Source of the DNA: Colocasia esculenta
Lineage: Eukaryota > Streptophyta > Magnoliopsida > Alismatales > Araceae
Direction: 5' to 3'
Length of the DNA: 64,000 bases
Assembly: GCA_014218235.1 (NCBI GenBank)
Contig: CM024756.1
Coordinates: 72,662,152 to 72,726,151 of the forward strand
Position 1 is the first letter of the stretch. Every line of letters begins with the position of its first letter. Made by a program: the position numbers and the translations under genes. Under the pieces are notes generated by a model. It did no database searches, was not told the DNA's origin, and was given only the letters and a program-made list of their open reading frames with translations. Shown here piece by piece: positions 22,466-34,288 of this stretch.

Positions 22466-24997
22466 TGAACGCGCGGCATAGTTGACTGTGCATTTCGTTG
22501 TCCAGAGTTCCTCGCACAAGTCAATATGCGCACTTTCTCTACACTGTCTCACAAAAATAACATTGTAAAGATGAACTCATACAGTGGTGAGAACAGGTCA
22601 AATCCACGGAGAGGCCGAATAGAATTTGAATTAAACTACTTTGACTTGAAATCTCTAATGACAATGCATTAAAAGGGAATATGTAAACAACACCGATTAA
22701 ATCCTCAAATGCTCAAATCTCTTCCAGTAGCACAACGATCTGAAATTGGAACTCCCCAATCCCCTAAACATTCCGAACCAGAAAAGATGTAGAACAACTG
22801 GATCTAACTCTTTAACCCACACACAACATGGTTACACAGAAGAATTAGGAAATAAATGTCTCTGGCTCATTCTTACTAAACGCATAAGAAATAATAGAAA
22901 AAATTAACACTGAATTGAAATCTAAACACAGAAGAAATTAGAAACTGGAAAGCAGTAAACGCCACTGGATCCTCCACAGCAGCCCAAATCCTCCACAAAT
23001 CTCAACATAACCAGATGCTGAACCAGATAAATTTTCAAGAAAATGGCAAACCCTTTACAGCAGAAGAACAGAAGAAAGAAAATTCAGAAGAACAAGCATT
23101 AAACATCACTGGGTTGAATTATCTAAGTATGGACGAAATGGAAACTAAATGTAAACAGCACCACTGGATCGGATTCCTCTAAACACAAGAGAAAATGGAA
23201 GAAAATTTCCCCCAATAGCTGAACAACCATCCCTCTGCTTTGCTGAAAGGAAGAATACATAACAAAAATGGCAGAAACAAAATATCTCAAACATCCCACT
23301 ACTCTCAACTCCGGAAGAACATGAAGAAGCTAAAAACCCAAATTAATCGAACTAACCAACCTTCCCATAATCTGAAGCTTTACAGAATAGAAAGAACTAA
23401 AATATCTAATTCTAAAGCTTCTACATTCGAATCTCTGGAAGAACAAAAGCAGAAAACTAAATATTCCTCAGAACTCCAACTGGAGAGCCCCCTGCTCTAC
23501 ATACAGAAAGAAGAATTACAGAAGAAATGGCAAGGAAAAATTTCCAAACTAATCTCCCTCTCCTCTGCAGAAAAGAAGGATACAGAAATAAATTGCTCTC
23601 AAATCTCACTGGCGAAGAAAGGAAATGGCTAAGAACAGAACTAAAACCCCCCAACATCTCAACTGGCGAAGCCCATCTCCGTCCTCTCTCTTCTGAAAAG
23701 AAAATACAGGAAGGAAATGGCAAAGCAAAAAAATTCTAAACTCCGAATCCCATGCTCTGCTAAAACCGAAAATACAAGAAGAACTAGAAAAATGATGAAG
23801 CTAAAAATTTCCTAAAATTTCCTACTTGCGAACCCCCGGAGAAGAGGACCTTAGGGTCCTTTTATAGGCTCCCTGGCTGCCTCTGCACGATCCAGATCTG
23901 CACCTCCTAGCCAGTGCACAGCTTCCACTGGATCGCCACGCCAGTTGCTTCCATTTCCTTTCCGCCCAGATCTGGCCGCGGCCAGCTCAGTACGGCACAC
24001 ACACACCGCCTTGCTCTCCTTCCCGCCCAAATCTGGTCTGCATCGCACTGCGTAGGGGACCCAGCTCCGGCTTTGCCCAACTACTGCGCACAGGCCCCCA
24101 AGCTCTTGAGTGCCTCAGCTCTGTGCTACGCACCAACTGCACCCAGCAGATCCACACAAGACAGCAGCACACAACAGATCGCCATCTTCGCATCAGCAAA
24201 AACTCACTCACGAACAGGGCTCAACCGCCCAGCATCTGCCTTCATCTCTGCACACTGCCTCCATCGCCAGCTACACCTGGTCCATCCTCTCTGCAGATCT
24301 ACCTTGGGCAGCTCAGCAGGCCGCCCCACACCCAGCTGCACAGGACCGCCAGCATCGCGCCATCAGGTCTGGCCGGCCCTGCCCTGGGTGCCGCACTGCC
24401 TTGCACAATCTCCGCCCAACAGATCCGGCCAGCTTTGCCCTAGCCGCCCCAAATCGCTATGTGCCTTCTGCCCCAAATCGATACCAGCAGCTCCATTAAA
24501 TTCCAGCTGTTCTGGTGGAAAAATAGAAGTGGTTAAGTGGAGTGCGTAGGTATGATGGGGTATTTAAAAACAATTTTTATTTAATAAAATTAGGTGGGGT
24601 TAAGGGGTATGTGGCATGATAGTATGATGAGTGGAGTATTTAAAATCTTATTTATTTACAACTCACACTTACTATTAAAAGATATTTACAAAAATTTTAT
24701 TGTAACAAAAATTACTTATATACAAGAATTATTTAAAGATCTTTTATTTTTCAAAGTGTATATGTGCAAAGAAAGAAAGACAAATGAATCTGATTATTCA
24801 ATCTGAAAAAGAAACAGTAAATTGTTGAATGAAAATCTAACAAGTGTTTTCTACCCCAATATCAACTAACATGTTAAAAAAAACTTATTTATGGATGAAA
24901 TGAAAATTATAATCAAAATACACATTATTTATGGAAAAAGAATGTCAAAACTCAACTAAATGTATGAAATTTAACACTAAAATTTTAGTAGTTATCA
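22466..24997 (-). repeat. LTR of Athila-like element, right copy (2532 bp)
   Basis: In minus orientation this is the 5' LTR. Its plus strand begins TGAACGCGCGGC and ends GTTATCA, followed by the duplication GTTTC. It contains a minus-strand TATA box at 23859-23866. Confidence 0.92.
23859..23866 (-). promoter_or_regulatory. TATA box in Athila-like LTR
   Basis: TATAAAAG on the minus strand, followed by GGACC. It would place the RNA start about 30 bases further left. The matching position in the other LTR has mutated. Confidence 0.5.
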
Positions 24998-25002
24998 GTT
25001 TC

Positions 25003-25113
25003 CATAGATGTGAAACTCAAAAACCTAATCAGAGATATCTAAGGGTATGGTGAGATCCAGCATATATCAAAATCTTTGGACACATATTGGTGTTTATAGT
25101 TTGACTTTATTGT
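25003..25113. repeat. Tandem duplicated segment, copy B, right part
   Basis: It continues the match to copy A (CTAATCAGAGATATCTAAGG, then GGTGTTTATAGTTTGAC) after the Athila-like insertion. Confidence 0.75.
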
Positions 25114-25332
25114 TCTTTGATTTTGGTTTAATTTTTTTGTTCCTCGAGTATTATGGATTTATAAGATTCTAAATGTGAATGCCTTCAAATATTCTCATGT
25201 AGGTAGTTGCAGTGTACAAAATGTGAATATGAATGTGCATATTAGAATTTTCCCTTTATTTGTAGGAGGAATCACTTGGGATGATTAAATTGTTTTCCCA
25301 GGTTGTTATGGTTTAATTTCCTATATCCCATC
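25114..25332. other. AT-rich spacer
   Basis: No gene seen. It lies between the duplicated segment and the solo LTR. Confidence 0.4.
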
Positions 25333-25609
25333 TGTAGACACCCATTTATCGCCCATAAGCTGAGCCAAATTCCTTGTCACATTATTGATGCCCCACGTTG
25401 GCTCATCATCGCCAAGCTGGCTTTCTCCGATCATGTTATCTTCTTATTAGTTCATCGCCCTGGTGGGTTCTTCCTAGTCAAATCAATCAGTCTTCATCAT
25501 CATCTCATAGCTCTCTGGGTTGGGAGTCCAACACTTCAAACCGTGTGCCAATCCGATATCCATGCAGGGAGATCAGACACTTTGATTGAGCCATATGCTA
25601 AAAGATCAT

Positions 25610-25860
25610 GAAGGCGACAACATCCCTATCGTTTTCACATTCAGAAGGCGACGCCCTTCATGTCGCGTTCATGCCTACACCGATTGCCTCCAGGACATAA
25701 ATCGATCTTCTTCAGAAGGCGACACCTTGAAACGTCGCGTTCTCATTTGGCCTCTTAATTCCTTGAAAATTCGCCAGAAAATGCTTAAAGACTTCCTTTT
25801 ATGGAAGGCGACGTATCGAGGCGTCGCTACCTGGTAGCGACACAGAGGCTGTTGCGTTCT
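25610..25860. repeat. Cluster of ~27-bp inverted-repeat units (GAAGGCGAC / GTCGCGTTC), upstream of TATA
   Basis: Units start at 25610, 25644, 25715, 25804 and about 25835. The consensus is an arm GAAGGCGAC, a 9-10-base loop with no conserved sequence, and an arm GTCGCGTTC. Only arms are conserved. The cluster lies 240-490 bp upstream of the TATA box. Confidence 0.8.
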
Positions 25861-26094
25861 GGTTTCCTTCACAAAACCATGGAACGTGGCCTTTTTTATT
25901 CCTACTTGGACCCTTACTATTCATGAATAATCCGACTTTTGGTGGGTCTAGAGGTCTCCAAATATTGCCAAACTCGGAGGAGACCTTTCTTAGAGCCTCC
26001 TTGCCATGTTCTGATTTCCCTTGCACGAGCACAATTACCCCAACTCGGACTCCAACTCATTATTCCTCTCGCAGCCCGTTCAGGAATAATGGCC

Positions 26095-26102
26095 TATAAA
26101 AG
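26095..26102 (+). promoter_or_regulatory. TATA box in solo Tat-type LTR
   Basis: TATAAAAG preceded by GGCC. It fits an LTR promoter with the RNA start near 26130. Confidence 0.5.
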
Positions 26103-26565
26103 TGTCAATAGGGCACGGTTTAGGGCAAGGCTGGCGTTTGCTTCTTCCTCTCCCAGAGGGCTACGAATCTTCAGAAGAACTCTCAGCCTCCAAATGACCA
26201 GGAAGTGCCCATCAGGGCGATTGCTTCACATCTATACTTTCTGTCTCCTATTCTTCATGCTTTTTCCTTCATACATGCACGTTTAGATTCGTTTCTCTTC
26301 GTAGATTTGCATTAAATCACTCCACACACACCTATTTTAATCACCTAGAGGGGTTAAGACCCCACCCCACGTGAGTTCCCTCCAATTCTTCACGTTCTTT
26401 CAATACTTTGAGATAGATTCTACATCAAATGAATTTCTAATGAGTTTTCTATTGTTTTGATGTTTTTGGCAGGTTAAAGAAGATAGTACTAGCACGAGGC
26501 TCTTGCCCCTTGGCCGGCTGAGGAGCAGGAAGAATCAGAATCCACAGTCTTCATCCTCTGTTGCA

Positions 26566-26690
26566 GAAGGCGACACACTCCTGGTCGCGTTCTTCTGAAG
26601 GCGACGGTTGGAGCATCACGTTTAGAGAACCAGAAGGTGTCAATCTCCTTGTCGCGTTCTATAGAAGGCGATGGCCTGGGCATCGCGTTC
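26566..26690. repeat. Second cluster of GAAGGCGAC / GTCGCGTTC inverted repeats, downstream of TATA
   Basis: Four 27-bp units start at 26566, 26597, 26633 and 26664, a spacing of 31-36 bp. The arms are as in the first cluster and the loops differ. This cluster would be transcribed. Confidence 0.8.
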
Positions 26691-26850
26691 ACAGGATCAG
26701 GTATTCTTTTGCACTGTTCTTCATATTTCCAAGGTAGTTAGCATCTGTTCTTCATCTTATCACTCTTTGCAACTACTTGGGGGCGATCACGGTCTTTTCC
26801 TTATTTTTAATCATCTTTATTTGGGGATCAATTCTCGTGATTACACCATC

Positions 26851-27689
26851 CTTATTATGTCACTTGAAACTTCAATATATGTTGGCCTAGATTTACGTTT
26901 TTGATATTGGAATATTGAAGTTTAGGCTTTTTGTTATCATTTTTTTTACATAAAAGATTCTACTCTCCACCAGGGTCAAAGATGTGAAAAGATGGCACGC
27001 CTGCTGGAATGTCTGATTGGATTTTCATATGTTGGGGTGTGTGTGTGTGTGTGATTGCAGAGTGAAGGGCGTCCTAGGCCTCACCTTGTACCTTCTCAAG
27101 AGCCATCTCTAGGCGCCTCCATCTCCTTCTGCCTACAATCTAAGTTGGTTCTGGTTACCCATGATAATTCATGGTTATATGATCTTGTTATGTTCTTATA
27201 AGCAATCATTGTTTTAAATGTTTTCTACTGTCTCAAAATCAGGAAGTACAGGTTCGTGGTGAAACAGAATCCGGAAGTCTCCTGCAACTACAGGGAAGAG
27301 GCTGAGAACTGATGTTAGAATAATAATGCAACAATAGTCATTATTCTTCGTACTCTGGGCGGTGTCTGGATTAATTTTGAATAGATTTCATGCCAGCGGA
27401 TTGCAGTGCACATAGAAGAATCGGGGGGTGCTTACGACAGCGTGGCTCGAGACGAATCTCAAATTGACTAGCTGCTTGAAGGACGTTGTCTAGAGTCCAG
27501 AGTAATGAGGGGCCGGTTTGCACTCTATCATCTTGAAATATATATAGTCACTCCCTGTCCAATTTTTGTTTTTTTTTGTTTCTTGTTCATCTCTTTTTTA
27601 TCAATGAAATTTGACTACTTGGTCAACTTCTATTAATATGAAACTTTCTTTTTCATTGTAAGAATGGAGGGTAGTACCATTAGACAAAA
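26851..27689. other. Possible captured gene fragments (exon-like blocks)
   Basis: A GT repeat (27037-27053) and GATTGCAG precede an exon-like block at 27061-27136 (SEGRPRPHLVPSQEPSLGAS). A second block begins after AAAATCAG at 27244. A third, near 27410-27530, reads SGGAYDSVARDESQID, a stop, then LLEGRCLESRVMRGRFALYH. The composition and phrasing look like plant protein sequence, but I cannot name the gene. The position, next to a CACTA terminus, suggests transduplicated host sequence. Confidence 0.35.
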
Positions 27690-28156
27690 ATGGCAACAGT
27701 GATATCTAAAAAAGTCATAAATTATTACCTACAAAATCTTCATATATTCATTTTGTGAGATGACTTTCAGGAGAAAATTAGTAAAATGTGACATTTGTTG
27801 AGTTTTTAATGCACAGTTTATTAAATTTATTAGTTTATATTTGACCAATTTTTAGTGGTGATTTTTTAAAAAATCATCGTAATTGCTCAAAATTATGCTG
27901 ACTATTATGACTGTCGAAAAAGACTCTGTAGTGGCATTCTTTGCAAAGTGCTAGTAAGGTCGCATCCATAGCAGCAATCATAACCATCACAAAAGATGCC
28001 TTCTAACAGCAGGTTAAGAAAATCGCCACTAAAATCCTGTAGTGACGTAGCCTTCACATGCACTTTTGCAAACCACTACTATATGAGTTTAGTGGTGGTT
28101 TGTTATACCTATAGTGACACTTTTAGACGCCACTAAATGTCTTACTTCTTGTAGTG
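27690..28156 (+). mobile_element. CACTA transposon right terminus with subterminal repeats
   Basis: It ends TTCTTGTAGTG at 28156, the mirror of the CACTACAAGAA terminus of plant CACTA elements. The preceding 300 bp hold repeated short motifs in both orientations (GTAGTGGC, CCACTAAA, TGTAGTGAC, CCACTACT, TAGTGGTGG, CCACTAAAT), as expected for subterminal transposase-binding sites. The element must extend leftwards. The tnpD and tnpA remnants at 7533-13560 have the right orientation to belong to it. The 3-bp duplication would be AGT (28157-28159). Confidence 0.75.
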
Positions 28157-28400
28157 AGTGATGTTGACGTCAACAACATCTTGACGTCACACACACTTGA
28201 CGTCAAGAGGCCCCTTGCAGAAAACCCCTGATTCAGCCAAAACACGTCGTTTGGGGTCCCAAACTCCGACCAAACGAATTTCTGAAAGCGTAAACTTGTA
28301 GCCTTACATAACAAATTGTTCATTATCATGATACAAAAAATAATTTTCAATCACACATTACTTTTGAAAAACACTTAATTTTCAACTTCAACATCCCACG
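28157..28400. other. Spacer with three TGACGTCA palindromes
   Basis: TGACGTCA starts at about 28164, 28181 and 28197, spaced 16-17 bp, each flanked by short matching bases (GT/AC, CT/AC, CT/AG). The octamer is the known core of a bZIP-type binding site. Otherwise no feature is seen. Confidence 0.5.
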
Positions 28401-29399
28401 ACAACCTTTCTGCATGGATGTCATATGCTTTAACATCTCCTTATCAATCTATGGAGTATGGTCCCATCGGTAGGTCATCTACATATATATTACAAATCTA
28501 ATTTAAATATCTCAAAAATACACAACATCCACTTTAAATATTAATCTATTTATCTCAAGCATATTATATACTTTGTCTCTTCAGATAGTTTTGAAAAACA
28601 AATTCTGCCATTATTTGCAATACAGCCTGATGACAATGCCCATACAGCTTATAAAGTTTGTCCCTTGCTCACCTACGCCGTATCCACCCATCATTCCCAC
28701 ATTCCACTTATGCCCAAGCTCTATCCTCCTCTCCTTGGCACCTCTAGAGGGATCCTGGCGACCGGTCCCCCAACCCCACGACGGTGTCTCTATGTAAAGA
28801 TATGTATATCAGGAAATATATTAGATTTTATGAAACTAAAATAAATATAAATTGCAATGCTATTGAATGTGAAAATATACCTGCTACAGAAGAAGATGCA
28901 GACGCAGTAGAAGATGTCCCCTGAGTGGTAGGAACAAGGGCCTAAGCAGAAACCAAATGATGTCTAGTAACAGAGTCTTGAGATGAAGGACCTAGCACAT
29001 CATCTACAGTCTGTAATCTCCGAACCCATGATCCACTGCATGAATGCATATATGAAAAGATTGATAGTAATAAACAATGTATAATTTATAAATATATTTG
29101 ACAACATCTCCCCTATATCAAGTGCATATCCACACCTGTAAAAAAAGACACCTGTAAAAAAAATAACTTTATAAGCCTATACACAACCTATAAAAAAAAA
29201 TAAAAATAACATCCACACATTCACATCTTGTAAAGAAATATTTACATTCGCACATTCACATTCTATAAAAAAATAATCTAAATCAAGCCATTGACATCTT
29301 GCAAACAAATTAAGTTTCTATACATTCTCCAACTCTCACATTAATTCCTTCTGTTACATCCACATCAAATACCAGTCCAGTTATAGAAACATCAATCAA
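28401..29399 (-). other. Probable tnpA-side remnant of minus-strand CACTA, very decayed
   Basis: On the minus strand, about 28870-29040 reads SWVRRLQTVDDVLGPSSQ and a serine- and alanine-rich end before a GTATAT donor-like site, as in the 5' exons of a tnpA-like gene. It lies downstream of the tnpD remnant in the same orientation. The rest is AT-rich and non-coding. Confidence 0.35.
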
Positions 29400-30870
29400 A
29401 TTTTCTTGATATGCTTCGACAATGTCATCATCGGGTACTTCATCCTGCATCTTATAATAGTCTCAGGGTTGTGCTCTAATAGGAATGATCCATGCTATTC
29501 TTCCATTATCGTCCACAAAAAACACTTGCTCTACTTGTTGGGCAAGTGCATATGACTCATTTGTCCTAAATTTTTTACTTGTGTTCAGACTGATGATCCC
29601 ATATTTGTCAGCTTGGAATCCTCTACCTTCACAATAAACATCCCACCAGTCACACTTAAACAATATAACACGTCTCTTATGGTCAAAACATATTTCCACA
29701 ACATCCTTAAGATGCCCATAATAGCCATCACATTTATTATTAAGATATGCAATCAAAACAACACCACATAGTTGAGTGTGCTTTGTATAATCTGCAGTTC
29801 TTATACGGAACCTAAACCCATTTGCAATATAGCCTTAATGTAAATAAGCAATTCTTGATGGTGTTTGTGACACAACTTGGACATCTTGAGTGCATCCATG
29901 ATCATTTGCATCTTTTAATTCTTCAACATAACTTCGAAACCATTTTCTAAAATCTTTCTCAATTCCTCTACAAGTTTCTAGTCTTCGTCTGTGTTCAGCC
30001 AAAAAAAGATCAATCTCCTCTATCTGTTTCAAAATATACATGTGTCCCATCTACACTTCTTCCTCAGATAACAAATGATTTTCAACTTTACCCTTCAAAA
30101 AATGTCCTGGGGGATTGAAGATTGACAAGGAATCAACATCAACACTGCGACTGGGAGCGCCATCATAATTTCTTTCTGTACGATTAAATAAAATGGCAAT
30201 GTTATGCAAGTACATGGAACAAAATGAAATAGTATCCTCTAGAAGATAGCCTTCTACAATTGAACCTTATGGTCATATTTTATTGCGCACATAATCTTTT
30301 AATTTCTTCAGGTATTGTTCTATAAGATACATCCACCTATATTGAATCGGACCAGCAATTCTTGTTTTATACGCCAAATGCGATATCAAATGAATCATGA
30401 TAGTGAAAAATGACGGCGAAAAAATTTGTTCTAAGTTGCATAGTGTTACTGCTATATCATCTTCTAACTTAAGCAAATGATCAGGCTGCAGAACTTTGGA
30501 ACATACATCTTTAAAGTACATACTCAACTCGGTAATTAGTTCAGTCACATCTGCATGAACAATGTTGTGAAGTGCTAAAGGTTACACTTGCATATAAACA
30601 TGAGAATCGTGACTCTTCAACCCTATGAGTTTCCCATGTGTAAAGTCAACACGCTTCAACAAATTAGATGAATATCCATTAGGGACTTCAATGTTCCTTA
30701 GAAACTCACAATTATGTAACTGTTGTGTTTTGTTCAATGTAAAAATCGTTGCAGATGGTTTTCCTTTTTTATCTTTTGGCACATGAAGTTGCGGACGTAT
30801 CCCCCTACCTTCTACATCCATTCATGCTTCAACTGTGTCTTTACTGTAACCAGATCCAATGAGATTTAAA
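29400..30870 (-). pseudogene. CACTA tnpD-like transposase, C-terminal half
   Basis: On the minus strand the motifs occur in order: GIRPQLHVPKDKKG and GLKSHDSHVYMQ (30582-30821), then LEQIFSPSFFTIMIHL and GPIQYRWMYLIEQYLKKLK (30273-30548, DUF4218). Then come a helical EHRRRLETCRGIEKDFRKWF segment (29835-30050) and YYGHLKDVVEICF, RVILFKCDWWDVY and LAQQVEQVFFVDD (29463-29756, DUF4216). This is the C-terminal half of a CACTA transposase. Stops and shifts separate the pieces. The upstream half was lost or displaced by the Tat-type element that begins at 30917. It differs in sequence from the plus-strand copy at 7533-10750, so it is a second CACTA element. Confidence 0.88.
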
Positions 30871-30916
30871 GTGCTTATGCATCACAAATAAATTATGGCG
30901 GAGAAGCAGATTCTGT

Positions 30917-31231
30917 TGTAGACACCCGTTTTTAGGCTATAAGTTGGTCACATTTCTTGTTCATATCATTGATGTCCCAAATTGATCATCACTTTGGAGT
31001 TCTTCTTTGGCCCATCATGATCCCATTCACCCTTAATTTCAAGTCCATTCTCAAGCCCATAGCCAAGATCCACTTGAAACATCAAAAGTGTGCAATCTGC
31101 CCTATCCTATAAACATGCCTTCACTTTGAGAGCTAATATCTTCCTCATTTTTAATCCAAATTTTGCATATCATACCATCTTTTACATCCCTCTGACTCTA
31201 GAATCCAATGCAATAAATGGTGCATCAATCC
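30917..31231 (+). repeat. 5' LTR of Tat-type element, first part
   Basis: It starts TGTAGACACCC after CACTA sequence. Its first 100 bp resemble the solo LTR at 25333. It is cut at 31231 by the minus-strand gag-only element, whose duplication AATCC (31227-31231) reappears at 50161-50165. Confidence 0.8.
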
Positions 31232-32736
31232 TATCACGCCCCGCCAATTTAGCAGGGGAATAAATCGAGGAGACGTGAGCAAAGTGCATAGTAATGTAAA
31301 TTGCAACACCGTTAAGTGATTTAGAGCATCTAATGAACAATAACTGGAATAAACTCTTCATTTCATTAACATTTCACTAAGGCTATTACAACCACTAATT
31401 CAGAGCCAACATATAAGGCTTATTGACATTATTACGTTGGAAAAGAAATCTAAGCAATATTTACTAGACTCCATTGTACTAAGATAACTTTATCATTTGA
31501 CACCAGGTCGCTCATCACTCTGGTCCTGTCCCATCGATGTGTGTAACGTCATCGTCCGACTTACCCGAGACAAAACAACAAATAACGAAGGGTGAGCGAT
31601 AACGCTCAGTAGGACTTAAATCTCAATAGCCAAGTATGCTTTAAATGATTAATGCTTTAAAGAACATAGTAACTAATGGTAGAGCGAGTCATGTAAAGAT
31701 GAGAAAGTAATAGCACAAGTAACGTAGTTCAAATAGCACATGAATCAAGTATAGCACAATGAATATGATTAAGTCATGATAGAAAGTGATATCCAAAACG
31801 ATAGCAAGTAACGTCATTGTCAAGCAATGGCAAGTAACATGTATAGTAAGGGAGAGAGAGAGTAGTTGGCCATATAGAGAGTAAATTGCACTTTGATTAA
31901 TTTTCGTCAATCGAAATAGTAATTGCAATATGGTTAACTGTAGATAGCCAAGAGAGAGTATAACACTTTGTTTGTCAATAGACAACGAGAGAATATAGCA
32001 CTTTGTTTTGATTGTCTTAGAATAAACTTGATAGTATGGCACTTGGATGTATTGTTGACATCTTGATCATTGAACTCCCGCGGGAAAATGGCACTTTTCG
32101 GGCGCACCTCCCAGGATAAGATCAGGCCCTATATTGCCTGGCATTGGTTATGCTTATTATCTTAAACAATCAATAGATGGACAAATAGAGTACCAAGAAT
32201 AGATGAGAGTAATTGATGAAATAGACGAGAGTGTAGAGCAAACTTGAATGGATGAGCGTATAGAGGATAGATGAAAACTAAAGGTCAATGTGCATAACAC
32301 AACGTTAAACAGATGATAGTAACAGTTGCACAACACACGTGATTGGTGCTGGCAGTCGGGTAGAATTCACTAACCAACCATTCGCCATCCTATGCACATA
32401 GTCCAGAGGTCCGGTGTGATCTCATGATAAGAGAGAGAGAGAGCATTCTAAGGTCGTTTGGATCTTACTGATCCCTAAAGGGTATTATAGATATTGAGGG
32501 TACAACCAGCTCGTCGACCATGTGGGAATCCATGGACAGAGGAGACTTACGGAGGTCTTGAACAAGGATTCACTAGTCCGGCAGAAGGAATATACGACGG
32601 AGAGTTTGTCCACGTCAAAAGAAAGAATGTATATAGAAACAAAGTGCTCGAAATTCCAGAGGAATTCTAGAACAGTGGAGCACCAGTAATGGTATTCCAA
32701 AGCATCGCCAGAAATTAAGACAAGTCCATTTAAAGT
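31232..32736 (-). repeat. LTR of gag-only element, left copy, first part
   Basis: It starts TATCACG (the other copy has the canonical TGTCACG) and matches 46501-48000. It is interrupted after AAAGT by the Tekay-like element. Confidence 0.88.
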
Positions 32737-33408
32737 TGTAATACCCCAATTTATATTACTATTTATTTATTCCAAAACAAGGATAATTCAGCTATAATAC
32801 CTTAACGATGTCAATAAATTGAAATAATGGACATGTAAGTACGGCTGGTGGTAACGAACATTACCCCAGTGACGCACATCGAAATGCGTGCCTCCACAGG
32901 GCGATTCTGGAAACGACGTCAAAATAAAAATCCAAGAACATCATAATTTCCAGAAAAATGTGGAGAAATTTATTATGTAATTACATGAATTTTTCGACGT
33001 ACGGATTTCAACGTACAATCGACGCGACCAATTCTCGGGTGATTTTTCACCTACTGCAAAATAAAATCTAAAAATAAACTAAAATTACTACAATTTGTAA
33101 AACCATTCTATTAGCCTATGATTAAAATTTCATAACAAAAGGACACCATTTAAATGTGTTTGCCTAGCAAACTTTGGACCAGTTGATTTATTGAGTATTT
33201 ACGGTTTGTATTTTCTTTGGATCTTCTGGAAGCTTACGTGTAAGCTTGTAGGAAAGCCAGCACTTGGGGTAAAACCTCATAATAACTTACCTGAGGTGTC
33301 CTACCCAGGAAACTTGCATGCTACCCGTGTCCCATGGTAAAAGCTTTTCACTTTTACAGTGACACATGGGTGAGCTTCGTGTCACCATGCATGGGAAGGC
33401 TCCTTGCT

Positions 33409-33416
33409 TATAAAAG
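33409..33416 (+). promoter_or_regulatory. TATA box in Tekay-like 5' LTR
   Basis: TATAAAAG after GGCTCCTTGCT, followed by GACCCC. It is conserved at 41302-41309 in the 3' LTR. The RNA start is expected near 33440. Confidence 0.6.
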
Positions 33417-34288
33417 GACCCCAAGGCCATCGTAGATAGGTTCCACTTCTTGCATTCCTTGCTTCTTCTACCATAGCTTGAAGCAACTTCAGGAGTGAGA
33501 GGTTTTCTGAGTAAGAATCTGGGTGGAGAGGCCATTTCGAGGGAGACATTGTTCTTTCTCTCTCTTTCTGTTCATGCATCTTACCTCTGCTCAAAGTTCT
33601 GATTGAAGCTGTTGCTAAGGAGCAACTGGAGGGTTATCGTGAAGACTAAAGCTTTTATTATACCAAGCTACACTTTCCTATACCTCTAATTGTGGTTATC
33701 ATCTTCGTATCTCTCAAACCAAGGTAGAATTCTATTCTTGTAACTTTCCTTCCACACACTCTTGACATCCTCTTTAGTTAAGAAGTTTGATCACTTTAAT
33801 TGCCTTAAGTGTGTGAGGTATCTTGTGAGAATCATGTATCTACTCTTTATAAGGTTTATCTTAGTACGAGGTCTTAGAGATCCATTCTTATTCATGTTCT
33901 TTTCCTTCCACATTTCAGTGTAATCTAAGTAGATAAGTAATCATTCTCTTAAGTTTGTTAACCTTCAAATTTGGGGATTCATTCCATGATAAGGTTCAAG
34001 CCTTCATCACATAAAGTTTTATGTTTTCCATGAAAGACAATGTCATCCTTTTCTTCCATAAACCTTTGTGCCATTTTGAGATCATGTTGACTACAATTCT
34101 TGGATCTTATCGATCATTTATGTAAACTACATTCCATATCTTTTCCTTGACTTTCTTGTCATGTTTAGCTTCATGTTTGAGGCTAAAACCATACCTTATA
34201 AGGTCCCAATCATGTTAGGTATGATAGGTGGGTATATTAGTATCATTTCTGGGTGATCTTAGCCCATTTTTGCAAGTTTACACTGCAC

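Larger units (their letters stand above)
15279..24997 (-). mobile_element. Athila-like Ty3/gypsy retrotransposon with internal pol deletion
   Basis: Two LTRs (15279-17813 and 22466-24997) begin TGAACGCG and end in CA. They are flanked by the perfect 5-bp duplication GTTTC (15274-15278 and 24998-25002). The primer site 22445-22462 and the polypurine tract at 17814 set the minus orientation. The interior (4.65 kb) encodes a decayed gag with one zinc knuckle, an aspartic protease of the DLGAS type and the integrase tail, but no RT, RNase H or integrase core. Gag and protease motifs and the primer type fit the Athila lineage. The element interrupts copy B of a tandem duplication, which proves insertion. 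Confidence 0.9.
25333..26845 (+). mobile_element. Solo LTR, Tat-type Ty3/gypsy
   Basis: It starts TGTAGACACCC and ends GTGATTACA, and is flanked by the perfect 5-bp duplication CCATC (25328-25332 and 26846-26850). No internal region is present, so it is a solo LTR left by recombination. Its two ends match those of the Tat-type LTR at 30917-51554. It has a TATA box at 26095 and two clusters of inverted repeats, 25610-25860 and 26566-26690. Confidence 0.85.
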
